From Rikenellaceae bacterium (GTDB lineage Bacteria > Bacteroidota > Bacteroidia > Bacteroidales > Rikenellaceae), in the NCBI GenBank assembly GCA_020859745.1, contig JAJBVQ010000268.1:1-8979 (forward strand): a DNA stretch of 8,979 nucleotides, written 5' to 3'. A program made the position numbers and the translations under genes. Positions 1 through 6,723 of this stretch are shown here, in pieces. Positions within the stretch are counted from its first letter, which is position 1. The number at the start of each line of letters is the position of its first letter. Under the pieces are notes generated by a model, which was not told where the DNA came from, ran no database searches, and saw only the letters and a list, made by a program, of their open reading frames with translations.

Positions 1-1511
1 CCCGCCGGGAAGAGCCCCGCCACCTGCGGGTGCATATAGTTTTCGCGCCCCCGGGGAATCCGCACCGGCGACGAAGTCCGCGACTCGATCCCGATCACCT
101 GCGCCTCGGCAGTCAGGAAACCCCGCATCTTCTTGTCGAACTCCTTGAAGCCCGCCCGCAAAGCCTGCGCGATGAACTTCGGCAGCCACTTATCCATATC
201 GCTGGCCACCACGCCCGGATGGTACGACGTCGGCAACGTTTCGCCGCACTTAAAGCCTCCCACAAAGGAATCGAGCCGCTGCGCCGGTGCCACCTGCGCC
301 CCGCCGCCCTGCGCAAAGCCCATCTTTTCGAGCTGCTGCTGGAACCGCATCCCCGCCAACGGCCCGAAATGCGGCACCAGGTCCGCATAGTCCTCCGCCA
401 GCACCTGCGTCACGATCCCCGCATTGGCGAAGACATTGTTGCGCCCCGACGGCGACATGCCGTTCACCACGCACTCCCCCGCCTCCGTCAAAGCCGGAAC
501 AATAAACCCGCCCGGACACATACAGAAGCTGTACACCCCCCGCGTCCCTGTTTTCCCGGACGGCACCTGCGCCACCAAAGAGTAGGACGCCGCCGGCAGA
601 TAGGGATCGACAGTCTTATATTGAATCCGGTCGATCAGCTCCTGCCGGTGCTCGACCCTTACCCCCATAGCGAACGGTTTGGCCTCGACCAAAATTCCTT
701 TCGCGTGCAAAAGCTCGTAAATATCCCGCGCCGAATGGCCCGTGGCGAGTATCACCGCCTGCGCCGTTATGCGCTCCCCGCTTAGGGTTTCAACGCCAAG
801 TACGGCCCCGTTATCCGGCGAGAGCAGGAAATCGGTGACGCGCGTATCGAACAGGATACGCCCCCCAGAATGCAAAATGGTCTCCCGCATCGCCGCAATC
901 ACCCTCGGCAGTTTATCCGTCCCAATGTGCGGATGCGCCTCATAGAGGATCGACTCGTCCGCTCCGTGGAAATGCAATATTTCCAACGCTTTGCGGAAAT
1001 TCCCGCGCTTTTTCGACCGCGTGTAGAGCTTCCCGTCGGAATAGGTTCCCGCACCGCCCTCGCCGAACGCGTAGTTGGAATCGGGATTCACCCGCTCGTT
1101 CCGCTGGATGGCCGCAATATCCGCCTTTCGGGCCGAAACGTCTTTCCCGCGTTCGAGCAATATAGGCTTATACCCAAGCTCGATCAGCTCCAATGCCGCG
1201 AACAGCCCCGCCGGCCCCGCCCCGACGACGATCACCTCGCGCGAGGCCGGAACGTTCGACACATCGCCCCACTCAAAATGCACCGGGTCGGGTTTCCCTT
1301 CCGCGTCGAGCCACAGCTCCACCGCCATATTGACCCGCACCCCGGGGATCCCCGAAGTGTGCCGCCTCGCGTCGATCGACCGACGCACCACCCGGCAAAA
1401 GGCCACATCAGCAGGAGATTTAAGCCCGGCGGCGGCAATAGCGGCGGCGGTATAGGCAGCGCTATCCGCCGAGTCTTTAGGGGTAAGCGTGATTTCGACG
1501 ATCTTCGGCAT
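1..1511 (-). CDS. NAD(P)/FAD-dependent dehydrogenase (COG2509 type), 3' end cut by window
   Basis: A flavoprotein oxidoreductase, read continuously for 503 codons from the ATG at 1509-1511 to the window edge with no stop. The first ~90 residues form the N-terminal extension typical of this family, including RRSIDARR (43-50). A Rossmann FAD-binding fold follows, with the dinucleotide motif GAGPAG at 97-102 and the ribose-binding acid at E120. Next come FGEGGAGTYSDGKLYTR (149-165) and FCMCPGG (329-335), the latter being the signature by which I recognise the COG2509 'FAD-dependent dehydrogenase' family. The visible end reads NYMHPQVAGLFPAG, where relatives continue into a second glycine-rich FAD loop and stop within some tens of residues, so only a short tail is missing. 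The substrate is not known for this family; a cytosolic redox role is inferred. It starts 15 nt after the topA stop and is probably cotranscribed with it. No Shine-Dalgarno sequence is visible. Family confidence is high, function low. Confidence 0.9.
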   Translation of the reverse strand, partial: MPKIVEITLTPKDSADSAAYTAAAIAAAGLKSPADVAFCRVVRRSIDARRHTSGIPGVRVNMAVELWLDAEGKPDPVHFEWGDVSNVPASREVIVVGAGPAGLFAALELIELGYKPILLERGKDVSARKADIAAIQRNERVNPDSNYAFGEGGAGTYSDGKLYTRSKKRGNFRKALEILHFHGADESILYEAHPHIGTDKLPRVIAAMRETILHSGGRILFDTRVTDFLLSPDNGAVLGVETLSGERITAQAVILATGHSARDIYELLHAKGILVEAKPFAMGVRVEHRQELIDRIQYKTVDPYLPAASYSLVAQVPSGKTGTRGVYSFCMCPGGFIVPALTEAGECVVNGMSPSGRNNVFANAGIVTQVLAEDYADLVPHFGPLAGMRFQQQLEKMGFAQGGGAQVAPAQRLDSFVGGFKCGETLPTSYHPGVVASDMDKWLPKFIAQALRAGFKEFDKKMRGFLTAEAQVIGIESRTSSPVRIPRGRENYMHPQVAGLFPA

Positions 1512-1526
1512 TGTGCGTAAATTTAG

Positions 1527-3956
1527 TTATTTCTTACCCTTCGCCGCCCCGCGCCGGAAAGGCGGCCGCTTGGCGGTAGAAGTCCCTCCTGCGGCCTGTT
1601 GTTCGGCGATCAACGCCTTCAGCTCGTCCAACGTTAGGGAAGCCGCCTCCCGCTTGGCCAGCAGAGTCTTGGGTATCTTGTAGTTCGCCCCCCCGTGGGC
1701 GATATACGGCCCCCACCGCCCGTTGAGTACCTGAATATCCTCCGCCTCGTATACCCGGATCACCCGGTTGCGTTCCGCCTCGCGTTTCTCCTCGATCAAT
1801 TCGACCGCCCGCTCCAGCGTAATGGTGTACGGATCGTCCCCCTCGCGCACCTTGAGCGAGGTGAATTTACCGTCGTGGCGCACATACGGCCCGAAACGCC
1901 CCACGGCAGCCACCACCGTCTTTCCTTCGTAATCCCCCAGCGTCCGCGGCAGCTCAAACAAGGCCAGCGCCTCCTCCAGCGTGATCGTCGCCACCATCTG
2001 CCCCTTGAGCAGCGACGCGTATTTCGGTTTCTCCTCTTCCGAGGGTTTCACGGCAGAGACCAGCGTTCCCTTGTGTGCCGGCGCAGGGGTATCCCCCAGC
2101 TGCACCATCGGCCCGAACTTCCCGACGCGGGCGTAAACATTCTTCCCGGTCTTCGGATCGACCCCCAGCAGGCGTTCGCTCCGCACATACTCCGTCTCCC
2201 CTTCGGCGTTGTCCACATGCTCGTGGAACGGCTCGTAGAAGGCCGCCAGCATCCGCCGCCAGTCCAGATCCCCGTCCGCGATCTCGTCGAACTCCTTCTC
2301 CACCCTCGCCGTGAAGTTGTAGTCCAGGATCGCCGCGAAATGCTCGGCCAGGTAGTCGGTGACCAGCATGCCTATATCCGTCGGGAACAGCTTGTTCTTC
2401 TCGGCCCCCGTGATCTCGCTCTTTTCCGTCCGTTTGAGGTTCCCCGCCTTGGACAGCGTAAGGATCGCATAGTCGCGCTTAACGCCGGGACGATCCTCCT
2501 TGACCACATATTCACGTTTGATAACCGTCGAGATGGTCGGCGCATAGGTGGACGGCCGCCCGATCCCCAGCTCTTCGAGGTGCTTGACCAGACTGGCTTC
2601 CGAGTACCTCGGCGGCCGCTGGGCGAACCGCTGCGTGGCGACGACCTGTCCCCGCGTAACCGCCGCGCCTTTGACCAGCGCCGGCAATAAACCGTCATCT
2701 TTATTGTCCGCTTTCGCAGCAGCGGTTTCGTCGTCGTGCGACTCCATATAGAGCCGCAGGAACCCGTCGAAAGTGATGACCTCCCCGGAAGCGGTGAATT
2801 TCTCCGCCCGGTTACTGATAACGATCTGCGCCGTGGTCTTTTCCAGTTCGGCGTCCGCCATCTGGCTCGCCACCGTCCGTTTCCAGATCAGGTCGTAGAG
2901 CCGCTTCTCCTGCGCCGTGCCTCCCGCCTCGCGCCGGTCGATATAAGTCGGACGGATCGCCTCGTGCGCCTCCTGCGCCCCCTTGCTTTTGGTGGTGTAC
3001 TGTCTCGTTTTGTGGTACTTGGCCCCGAACATGGCCGTCACCGCCTCTTTAGCCGTCCCGATGGCCAGCGACGAGAGGTGAACCGAGTCGGTACGCATAT
3101 AGGTGATCATCCCCGCCTCGTACAGGCGCTGCGCCACGCTCATGGTCTGGCTGACCGAAAAGCCCAGCTTCCGCGCCGCCTCCTGCTGCAAAGTGGAGGT
3201 GGTGAACGGCGCCGCCGGAGTCCATTTCGCCGGTTTGGTCTCCACCGATCCGACGGTAAAAGCCGCTTCGGGTGCAGAAATAGCAGTCAAAAAGGCGTTC
3301 GCCTCCTCCTCGGTTTTGAACCGGGTATTCAGTTCGGCCTTGAAAACAGCCCCTTCCGGCGTGGTAAACTCGCCTATGACCCGGTAATAGTCCGAGCCTT
3401 CGAAGTTCATGATCTCCCGCTCGCGCTCCACGATCAGCCGCACGGTCACCGACTGCACACGCCCCGCCGACAGCGACGGCTTTACCTTTTTCCAGAGCAG
3501 CGGCGACAGCTCGAAGCCCACCAACCTGTCCAGCACCCGCCTGGCCTGCTGCGCATTGACCAGGTTCTGATCCACCTGCCGGGGGTTCTCCACCGCGTGC
3601 AGGATCGCATTTTTGGTGATCTCGTGGAACACGATGCGCTTGGTCTTGGCGTCCGGCAGCTGCAAGGTCTCTTTCAGGTGCCAGGCGATGGCCTCCCCTT
3701 CGCGGTCCTCATCGGATGCGAGCCACACGGTCTGCGCCTCCTTGGACAGTTTGCGCAATTCACTCACCACCTTGACCTTGTCCGGCGACACTTCGTACTC
3801 CGGCTCGAATCCTTTGGAGATATCGATGCTGAGGCCCTTTTTCTTCAGGTCGCGGATGTGGCCGAAACTGGACTTGACGGTATATTTGTCGCCGAGTATC
3901 TTCTCGATGGTCTTGGCCTTGGCGGGCGACTCGACGATCACTAAATTTTCCTGCAT
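1527..3956 (-). CDS. topA: DNA topoisomerase I (type IA)
   Basis: Relaxes negatively supercoiled DNA by cutting and passing one strand through a 5'-phosphotyrosine link. The protein has 809 residues. The N-terminal Toprim domain shows the catalytic Glu in VIVESPAKAKTI (E9), FGHIRDL (31-37) and the metal-binding DxDxE at D82, D84, E86. The active-site tyrosine is Y286 in MITYMRTDS, with the assisting R288; SAGRVQSV (163-170) and the HEAIRPT segment (331-337) are also typical. The C-terminus has no Cys4 zinc fingers. The entire protein contains no cysteine. It carries three glycine/aromatic repeats of the Topo_C_Rpt kind (about 609-622, 683-700, 744-760) and a basic tail (796-809). The ATG at 3954-3956 gives the canonical N-terminus with the Toprim strand beginning at residue 5. 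No Shine-Dalgarno precedes it. An intrinsic terminator of the upstream gene ends 18 nt before this ATG. The stop is TAA. Confidence 0.98.
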   Translation of the reverse strand: MQENLVIVESPAKAKTIEKILGDKYTVKSSFGHIRDLKKKGLSIDISKGFEPEYEVSPDKVKVVSELRKLSKEAQTVWLASDEDREGEAIAWHLKETLQLPDAKTKRIVFHEITKNAILHAVENPRQVDQNLVNAQQARRVLDRLVGFELSPLLWKKVKPSLSAGRVQSVTVRLIVEREREIMNFEGSDYYRVIGEFTTPEGAVFKAELNTRFKTEEEANAFLTAISAPEAAFTVGSVETKPAKWTPAAPFTTSTLQQEAARKLGFSVSQTMSVAQRLYEAGMITYMRTDSVHLSSLAIGTAKEAVTAMFGAKYHKTRQYTTKSKGAQEAHEAIRPTYIDRREAGGTAQEKRLYDLIWKRTVASQMADAELEKTTAQIVISNRAEKFTASGEVITFDGFLRLYMESHDDETAAAKADNKDDGLLPALVKGAAVTRGQVVATQRFAQRPPRYSEASLVKHLEELGIGRPSTYAPTISTVIKREYVVKEDRPGVKRDYAILTLSKAGNLKRTEKSEITGAEKNKLFPTDIGMLVTDYLAEHFAAILDYNFTARVEKEFDEIADGDLDWRRMLAAFYEPFHEHVDNAEGETEYVRSERLLGVDPKTGKNVYARVGKFGPMVQLGDTPAPAHKGTLVSAVKPSEEEKPKYASLLKGQMVATITLEEALALFELPRTLGDYEGKTVVAAVGRFGPYVRHDGKFTSLKVREGDDPYTITLERAVELIEEKREAERNRVIRVYEAEDIQVLNGRWGPYIAHGGANYKIPKTLLAKREAASLTLDELKALIAEQQAAGGTSTAKRPPFRRGAAKGKK

Positions 3957-3964
3957 ATTCTCTG

Positions 3965-4001
3965 AAAAAGTAAAAACCTAAAGGGTACCGGCCTTTAGGT
4001 T
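3965..4001 (-). terminator. Rho-independent terminator of the lipoprotein gene
   Basis: On the minus strand a perfect 10-bp stem (4001-3992 pairing with 3984-3975, arms AACCTAAAGG / CCTTTAGGTT) with a 7-nt loop is followed directly by a T-rich tract (TTTTTACTTTTTC) reaching to about 3962. It lies 26 nt beyond the TAA of the lipoprotein gene. It is the only canonical intrinsic terminator I can see in the window. The T tract runs almost into the topA start codon, so it would also affect any transcript coming through from upstream. On the plus strand the hairpin has no T tract, so it works in one direction. Confidence 0.85.
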
Positions 4002-4010
4002 ATGTGTGGC

Positions 4011-4026
4011 GGCTCTTCGGCGAGCC
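4011..4026 (-). other. Short hairpin immediately after the lipoprotein stop codon
   Basis: Arms GGCTC (4011-4015) and GAGCC (4022-4026) enclose a 6-nt loop, directly adjoining the TAA at 4027-4029. No T tract follows on the minus strand. It sits 9 nt before the terminator stem and may stabilise the 3' end, but a 5-bp stem can arise by chance. Confidence 0.4.
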
Positions 4027-5424
4027 TTATTTTATCATCGTATAGGTCAGCACCAGCAGGGGCGGGTAAGGCGAGTCCGTCCCGTATATCCAGCACCGCG
4101 CAAAATTGTTCCGGTAGCCGTACGCCGGCAGCAACTGCGTCATGAACCGCTTCTCCTTGCCGGTGATCAGGCTCTGCACATAGGAGGTTATGTCGAACGA
4201 ATAGGTCCCCTTCGACCGGTTGAGCGCGCCGCCCAGCGTGGAAGAATATCCGCTGCCGGTGATCGCGTCCAACATCGGGTTGTATTCCGAAAGGAACTGG
4301 TATTTGAGCATATCGTAGTAGATTCCCAGCGAAGAGAAAGACCGGTCGTACTGCTCCACGCCCGAATCGACCATGGTCACCTGCAATTCCGCCCGGTGCA
4401 GGGCGATATGGGTATACCCCAGGTCGACCGCCTTCTGTTTGAGCCCGGCCAAAGCCTCCTCGTCCACCTTCAACGCCCCCATCAGGCCGGCCAACCCCTG
4501 CACATAGATATATTTCGAGGGATGTATGGTATCGCCGATCTCCGCCGTGGACACCCCGCCTTTGGCCGGGTCGGCATAGGCGTAATCGTGTTCGACGGTC
4601 GAGAAACTGACGTAATCGTAGGTGTAATCGCCGAAGAACCACATTTTCTGCTGCAACGTATCCGGCCCGTCCGGCCCGGTGTTGTGGTAGAAGAGGAACA
4701 TGGCGCTCTGCGACAGGTCGAACTGGAGCATCTGCCCCTCCCCGGAGGTAGCCGGTTCCCGGAACTTGAAGTATAAGCCGGGAAATTTACGGTGGAACGC
4801 CGTATCGGCATAATAGATATTCTCTTTGCTCTGCGTATTGTCGAGCAGGCGGTCGGCGAACTCCTTGGGCACAGTCCCCAAAGCATTGCCGATCCCCTTG
4901 TGTTCGAACGAAAAGAGCGGCGTCGTCCCGATATACGGGGTCATGTCGAAATTGCTGAAATAGGCGCTGTCCTGGTAGAACCGAATCCCCTCTTTCACCT
5001 CATAGACATCGATGGTCACAGCTTGCGTCGTATCGCCCAGCGCCCCCGAAAACGAGATCGCATAGCGCATGGAGTCGATCACCGGGTTCTCGCCGAAATA
5101 ATGCGAATGCTGGAATCCGTTGGGCGAGAAGTTCGTGAATACGGCCACATCCGTCCGCCCCACGACCGGGTCGATATAAGAGCCCATGAACGGCTGGTAA
5201 AAGCCCGATATATTGGTATCCAGCGAATCGCACGTCGTGACGTACGAGTAAACGGAGACCGTGGAGTCGATGGAACTGCCCATCTGCTGGGACGGCGGAA
5301 CCATTTCGTTCCCAAACGCGTCGTCGCGGTCGGTGCACGCTACGGCAAAACCTGCCAACAGGAGGCCGGCCATTATTTTCCCCGCAAAAGAGAAGCGGAC
5401 TTTATTTTTCAAGCAGTTTGTCAT
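4027..5424 (-). CDS. DUF4270-type surface lipoprotein
   Basis: A secreted lipoprotein of unknown function, 465 residues from the ATG at 5422-5424. That start gives a typical lipoprotein signal: basic n-region (K6, K8, R10, K16), hydrophobic core (17-29) and a lipobox-like AVAC with the lipidated cysteine at C30. The acidic run after it (TDRDD, 31-35) resembles Bacteroidota surface-export signals, so display on the outer face of the outer membrane is inferred. I recognise the DUF4270 pattern in the GSYIDPVVGRTDVAVF segment (81-96) and in the beta-rich C-terminus ending VLTYTMIK. No catalytic motif is seen. An upstream in-frame ATG at 5553 is rejected because it adds an Arg/Pro-rich stretch antisense-like in character and hides the signal peptide. 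The start overlaps the preceding gene by 23 nt, suggesting coupled translation. An intrinsic terminator follows the stop. Assigned from memory of the family; identity fairly sure, role unknown. Confidence 0.85.
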   Translation of the reverse strand: MTNCLKNKVRFSFAGKIMAGLLLAGFAVACTDRDDAFGNEMVPPSQQMGSSIDSTVSVYSYVTTCDSLDTNISGFYQPFMGSYIDPVVGRTDVAVFTNFSPNGFQHSHYFGENPVIDSMRYAISFSGALGDTTQAVTIDVYEVKEGIRFYQDSAYFSNFDMTPYIGTTPLFSFEHKGIGNALGTVPKEFADRLLDNTQSKENIYYADTAFHRKFPGLYFKFREPATSGEGQMLQFDLSQSAMFLFYHNTGPDGPDTLQQKMWFFGDYTYDYVSFSTVEHDYAYADPAKGGVSTAEIGDTIHPSKYIYVQGLAGLMGALKVDEEALAGLKQKAVDLGYTHIALHRAELQVTMVDSGVEQYDRSFSSLGIYYDMLKYQFLSEYNPMLDAITGSGYSSTLGGALNRSKGTYSFDITSYVQSLITGKEKRFMTQLLPAYGYRNNFARCWIYGTDSPYPPLLVLTYTMIK

Positions 5425-6214
5425 AAAATTCGGCGTAAACGTCCTCGTAATTCTCTTTCCCGGCGAACGGCAGCACGGGCTTCCCCGACTTCTCGATAAA
5501 TTCGCGCAGCTCCGGGTCAACCTCGGGCGACCCCATGACCACGGCATCGGCATATTGAACGGCGAATTTCATCAGGTTGGTATAATCCGGAACTTCCAGA
5601 CCGCCCAAATCCTCTTTTTTGATCCCCTCCTGCACCAGTTTGGCCGATAGATCCGCATTCAACTCGCCGGGAAACGGATCGTCGTAAACGGAAACCACGA
5701 TCTTCAGGTCCCTGAAAATCGGGTCGTTGTGGAAAATCTTGCGCAGGTAAACCGGCACGATTGCCGTGAACCAGTCGTGGCAATGCACGATATTCGGCGC
5801 CCACCTGAGTTTTTTGACCGTCTCCAGCACCCCTCGTGCGAAAAAGATAGCGCGCTCTTCATTATCCTCAAAGTATTTGCCCTCGGCATCGGCCCAAGTG
5901 GCCTTGCGTTTGAAGAAGTCGTCGTTGTCGATGAAATAGACCTGTACCCGGGCGCTCGGAATGGAGGCCACCTTGATAATAAGCTGGTGATCGGTATCGT
6001 CGATGATCAGGTTCATCCCCGAAAGGCGGATCACTTCGTGCAGCTGGTTGCGCCGTTCGTTGATGCATCCCCACCGCGGCATGAATATGCGAATCTCGGC
6101 CCCGCGTTCCTGCATCGCCTGGGGCAGGTAGCGGCATAGGGTCGAAATATCGTTCTCAGGCAGGTAGGGCACCACCTCCTGGCAGACGTACAAGATCTTG
6201 GCGTTATTGTTCAT
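5402..6214 (-). CDS. Glycogen/starch synthase-like protein, N-terminal GT5 domain only
   Basis: A 270-residue protein matching only the N-terminal Rossmann half of glycogen/starch synthase. Matching parts are VCQEVVPY (10-17), RYLPQAMQERGAEIRIFMPRWG (28-49), DNEERAIFFARGVLE (117-131) and VHCHDWFTAIVPVYLRKIF (143-161), all in the family order. Two things are missing. The KTGGLADV loop that binds ADP-glucose in true GlgA is replaced by LPENDIST (18-25), and the whole C-terminal GT-B domain is absent; full enzymes have roughly 450-500 residues. Catalytic glycogen synthesis is therefore unlikely. I recall that Bacteroidota genomes carry such short forms, often annotated 'glycogen/starch synthase', next to DUF4270 lipoproteins, so this is probably a conserved variant and not decay: the frame is intact and it has its own promoter-like box and a good ribosome binding site. 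A nucleotide-sugar or glucan-binding role is inference. The stop TAA lies inside the start of the lipoprotein gene. Confidence 0.85.
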   Translation of the reverse strand: MNNNAKILYVCQEVVPYLPENDISTLCRYLPQAMQERGAEIRIFMPRWGCINERRNQLHEVIRLSGMNLIIDDTDHQLIIKVASIPSARVQVYFIDNDDFFKRKATWADAEGKYFEDNEERAIFFARGVLETVKKLRWAPNIVHCHDWFTAIVPVYLRKIFHNDPIFRDLKIVVSVYDDPFPGELNADLSAKLVQEGIKKEDLGGLEVPDYTNLMKFAVQYADAVVMGSPEVDPELREFIEKSGKPVLPFAGKENYEDVYAEFYDKLLEK

Positions 6215-6222
6215 CGGTCGTT

Positions 6223-6228
6223 CTCCTT
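6223..6228 (-). promoter_or_regulatory. Strong Shine-Dalgarno for the GT5-like gene
   Basis: AAGGAG on the minus strand, 8 nt before the ATG at 6212-6214. It is the only clear Shine-Dalgarno sequence among the starts in this window and it fixes the start of the gene. Confidence 0.8.
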
Positions 6229-6269
6229 ATCGGCGCCTTTTCCGGCTGTTTACAGCACAGGCACGTTCA

Positions 6270-6277
6270 CAAAGATA
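6270..6277 (-). promoter_or_regulatory. Bacteroidota-type -7 promoter box
   Basis: TATCTTTG on the minus strand matches the Bacteroidota sigma-ABfr -7 consensus TAnnTTTG at all fixed positions. Transcription would begin near 6262, giving a leader of about 48 nt that contains the Shine-Dalgarno. I see no convincing -33 TTTG element about 20 nt upstream; that stretch is purine-rich. It would drive the GT5-like gene and the lipoprotein gene as one unit. Confidence 0.65.
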
Positions 6278-6358
6278 CGCATTTTTCTGTTCTTCTTATC
6301 GTTCGATTTATTTGTACGTACCCATACCGCACTGTCGCTTTTTGTCTCCGGTCTCCGC

Positions 6359-6437
6359 GCCAGCGGCCGGCCCGGAGCCACCCCGGGCGGAGGGCCGCAA
6401 CTGCGCTGCGCTTGTTTTGCCTCCGCTGGCTCCGGCC
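6359..6437. repeat. GC-rich inverted repeats with two mutually exclusive pairings
   Basis: Pairing A: CCGGAGCCA (6372-6380) with TGGCTCCGG (6427-6435), continued inward after a 6-nt left-side bulge by GCGGAGG (6387-6393) with CCTCCGC (6420-6426), and outward by two G-C pairs past one bulged C. That is 18 pairs. Pairing B: GCCAGCGG (6359-6366) with CCGCTGGC (6423-6430), 8 pairs, using the same right-hand bases. Neither is followed by a T tract on either strand. This could be a 3' untranslated structure of queA, a REP-like intergenic element, or a protein-binding palindrome. Confidence 0.6.
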
Positions 6438-6545
6438 CCACCCATTTGCTAAAAGTGAGGCTGGCAGTGAATTAAGGCCAAGAAACCCAACAGACCCTTC
6501 TTTTTCAAAGAAAGAACGGTACCAGACGGCACTATGCAAAATAAT

Positions 6546-6722
6546 CGTACAGTTAAACATAGACTCCGCGTCAGCAGGCGGGCCGGTGCCGCTCGGCACT
6601 CAATCCGGGAGTTTACTTCGCCAATAGCGGAGGCCCGCAATAAGGCGGCGTATATCTCGGTCGGCAGGCCAGTAGAACGGCCAACGGCCGCGCAGGCTGC
6701 GACCGGTAAAACTAACTGTACG
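6546..6722. repeat. 10-bp perfect inverted repeat bracketing 157 bp beside the queA stop
   Basis: CGTACAGTTA (6546-6555) is the exact reverse complement of TAACTGTACG (6713-6722). The right arm ends one base before the queA stop codon. I see no target-site duplication and no transposase fragment inside. The enclosed DNA holds smaller stems: GCGGGCC (6578-6584) with GGCCCGC (6632-6638), and GTGCC/GGCAC at 6586-6599. A single 10-bp pair in about 500 nt can occur by chance. Confidence 0.4.
6658..6705 (-). other. Hairpin just downstream of the queA stop codon
   Basis: CGGTCG (6658-6663) pairs with CGACCG (6700-6705), continued by CAG/CTG and CC/GG pairs with two single-G bulges, about 11 pairs in total around a GC-rich loop with two GGCC copies. 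In the queA transcript it begins 18 nt after the stop. The sequence after it is not T-rich, so it is not a canonical intrinsic terminator; it may protect the mRNA 3' end. Confidence 0.45.
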
Positions 6723-6723
6723 G

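Larger units (their letters stand above)
6215..6723. other. 509-nt intergenic region between queA and the GT5-like gene
   Basis: No convincing gene is present on either strand; the short open frames here show no recognisable protein. The part nearest the downstream gene (6215-6340) is AT-richer and holds the ribosome binding site and -7 box. The middle (6359-6440) is very GC-rich and self-complementary. A stretch at 6498-6512 has TTCTTT / AAAGAA arms around a 3-nt loop. The part next to queA (6546-6722) has a 10-bp inverted repeat and further stems. No tRNA-like cloverleaf and no intrinsic terminator with a T tract was found, so the end of the queA transcript is undefined. Confidence 0.7.

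Noticed and set aside
1695..2690. 331-codon plus-strand open frame
   Set aside because: Antisense to topA, same shadow composition, no start context or motif.
2736..3944. 402-codon plus-strand open frame
   Set aside because: Lies wholly antisense to topA; its Arg/Leu/Pro/His-rich composition is what the complement of GC-rich coding sequence gives, and no protein family is recognisable.
4006..4776. 256-codon plus-strand open frame
   Set aside because: Antisense to the lipoprotein gene and begins across its terminator hairpins; no recognisable product.
5425..5553. Earlier start for the lipoprotein gene
   Set aside because: It would place 43 Arg/Pro/Cys-rich residues before the signal peptide and overlap the GT5-like gene by 152 nt; the inner ATG gives a proper lipoprotein signal.
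5402..6214. Annotation as a functional glycogen synthase (glgA)
   Set aside because: The KTGGL loop and the whole C-terminal catalytic half are absent.
6250..6640. Short open frames in the queA downstream spacer (63-110 codons, both strands)
   Set aside because: They overlap each other, run through inverted repeats and the promoter, lack ribosome binding sites and show no recognisable motif.
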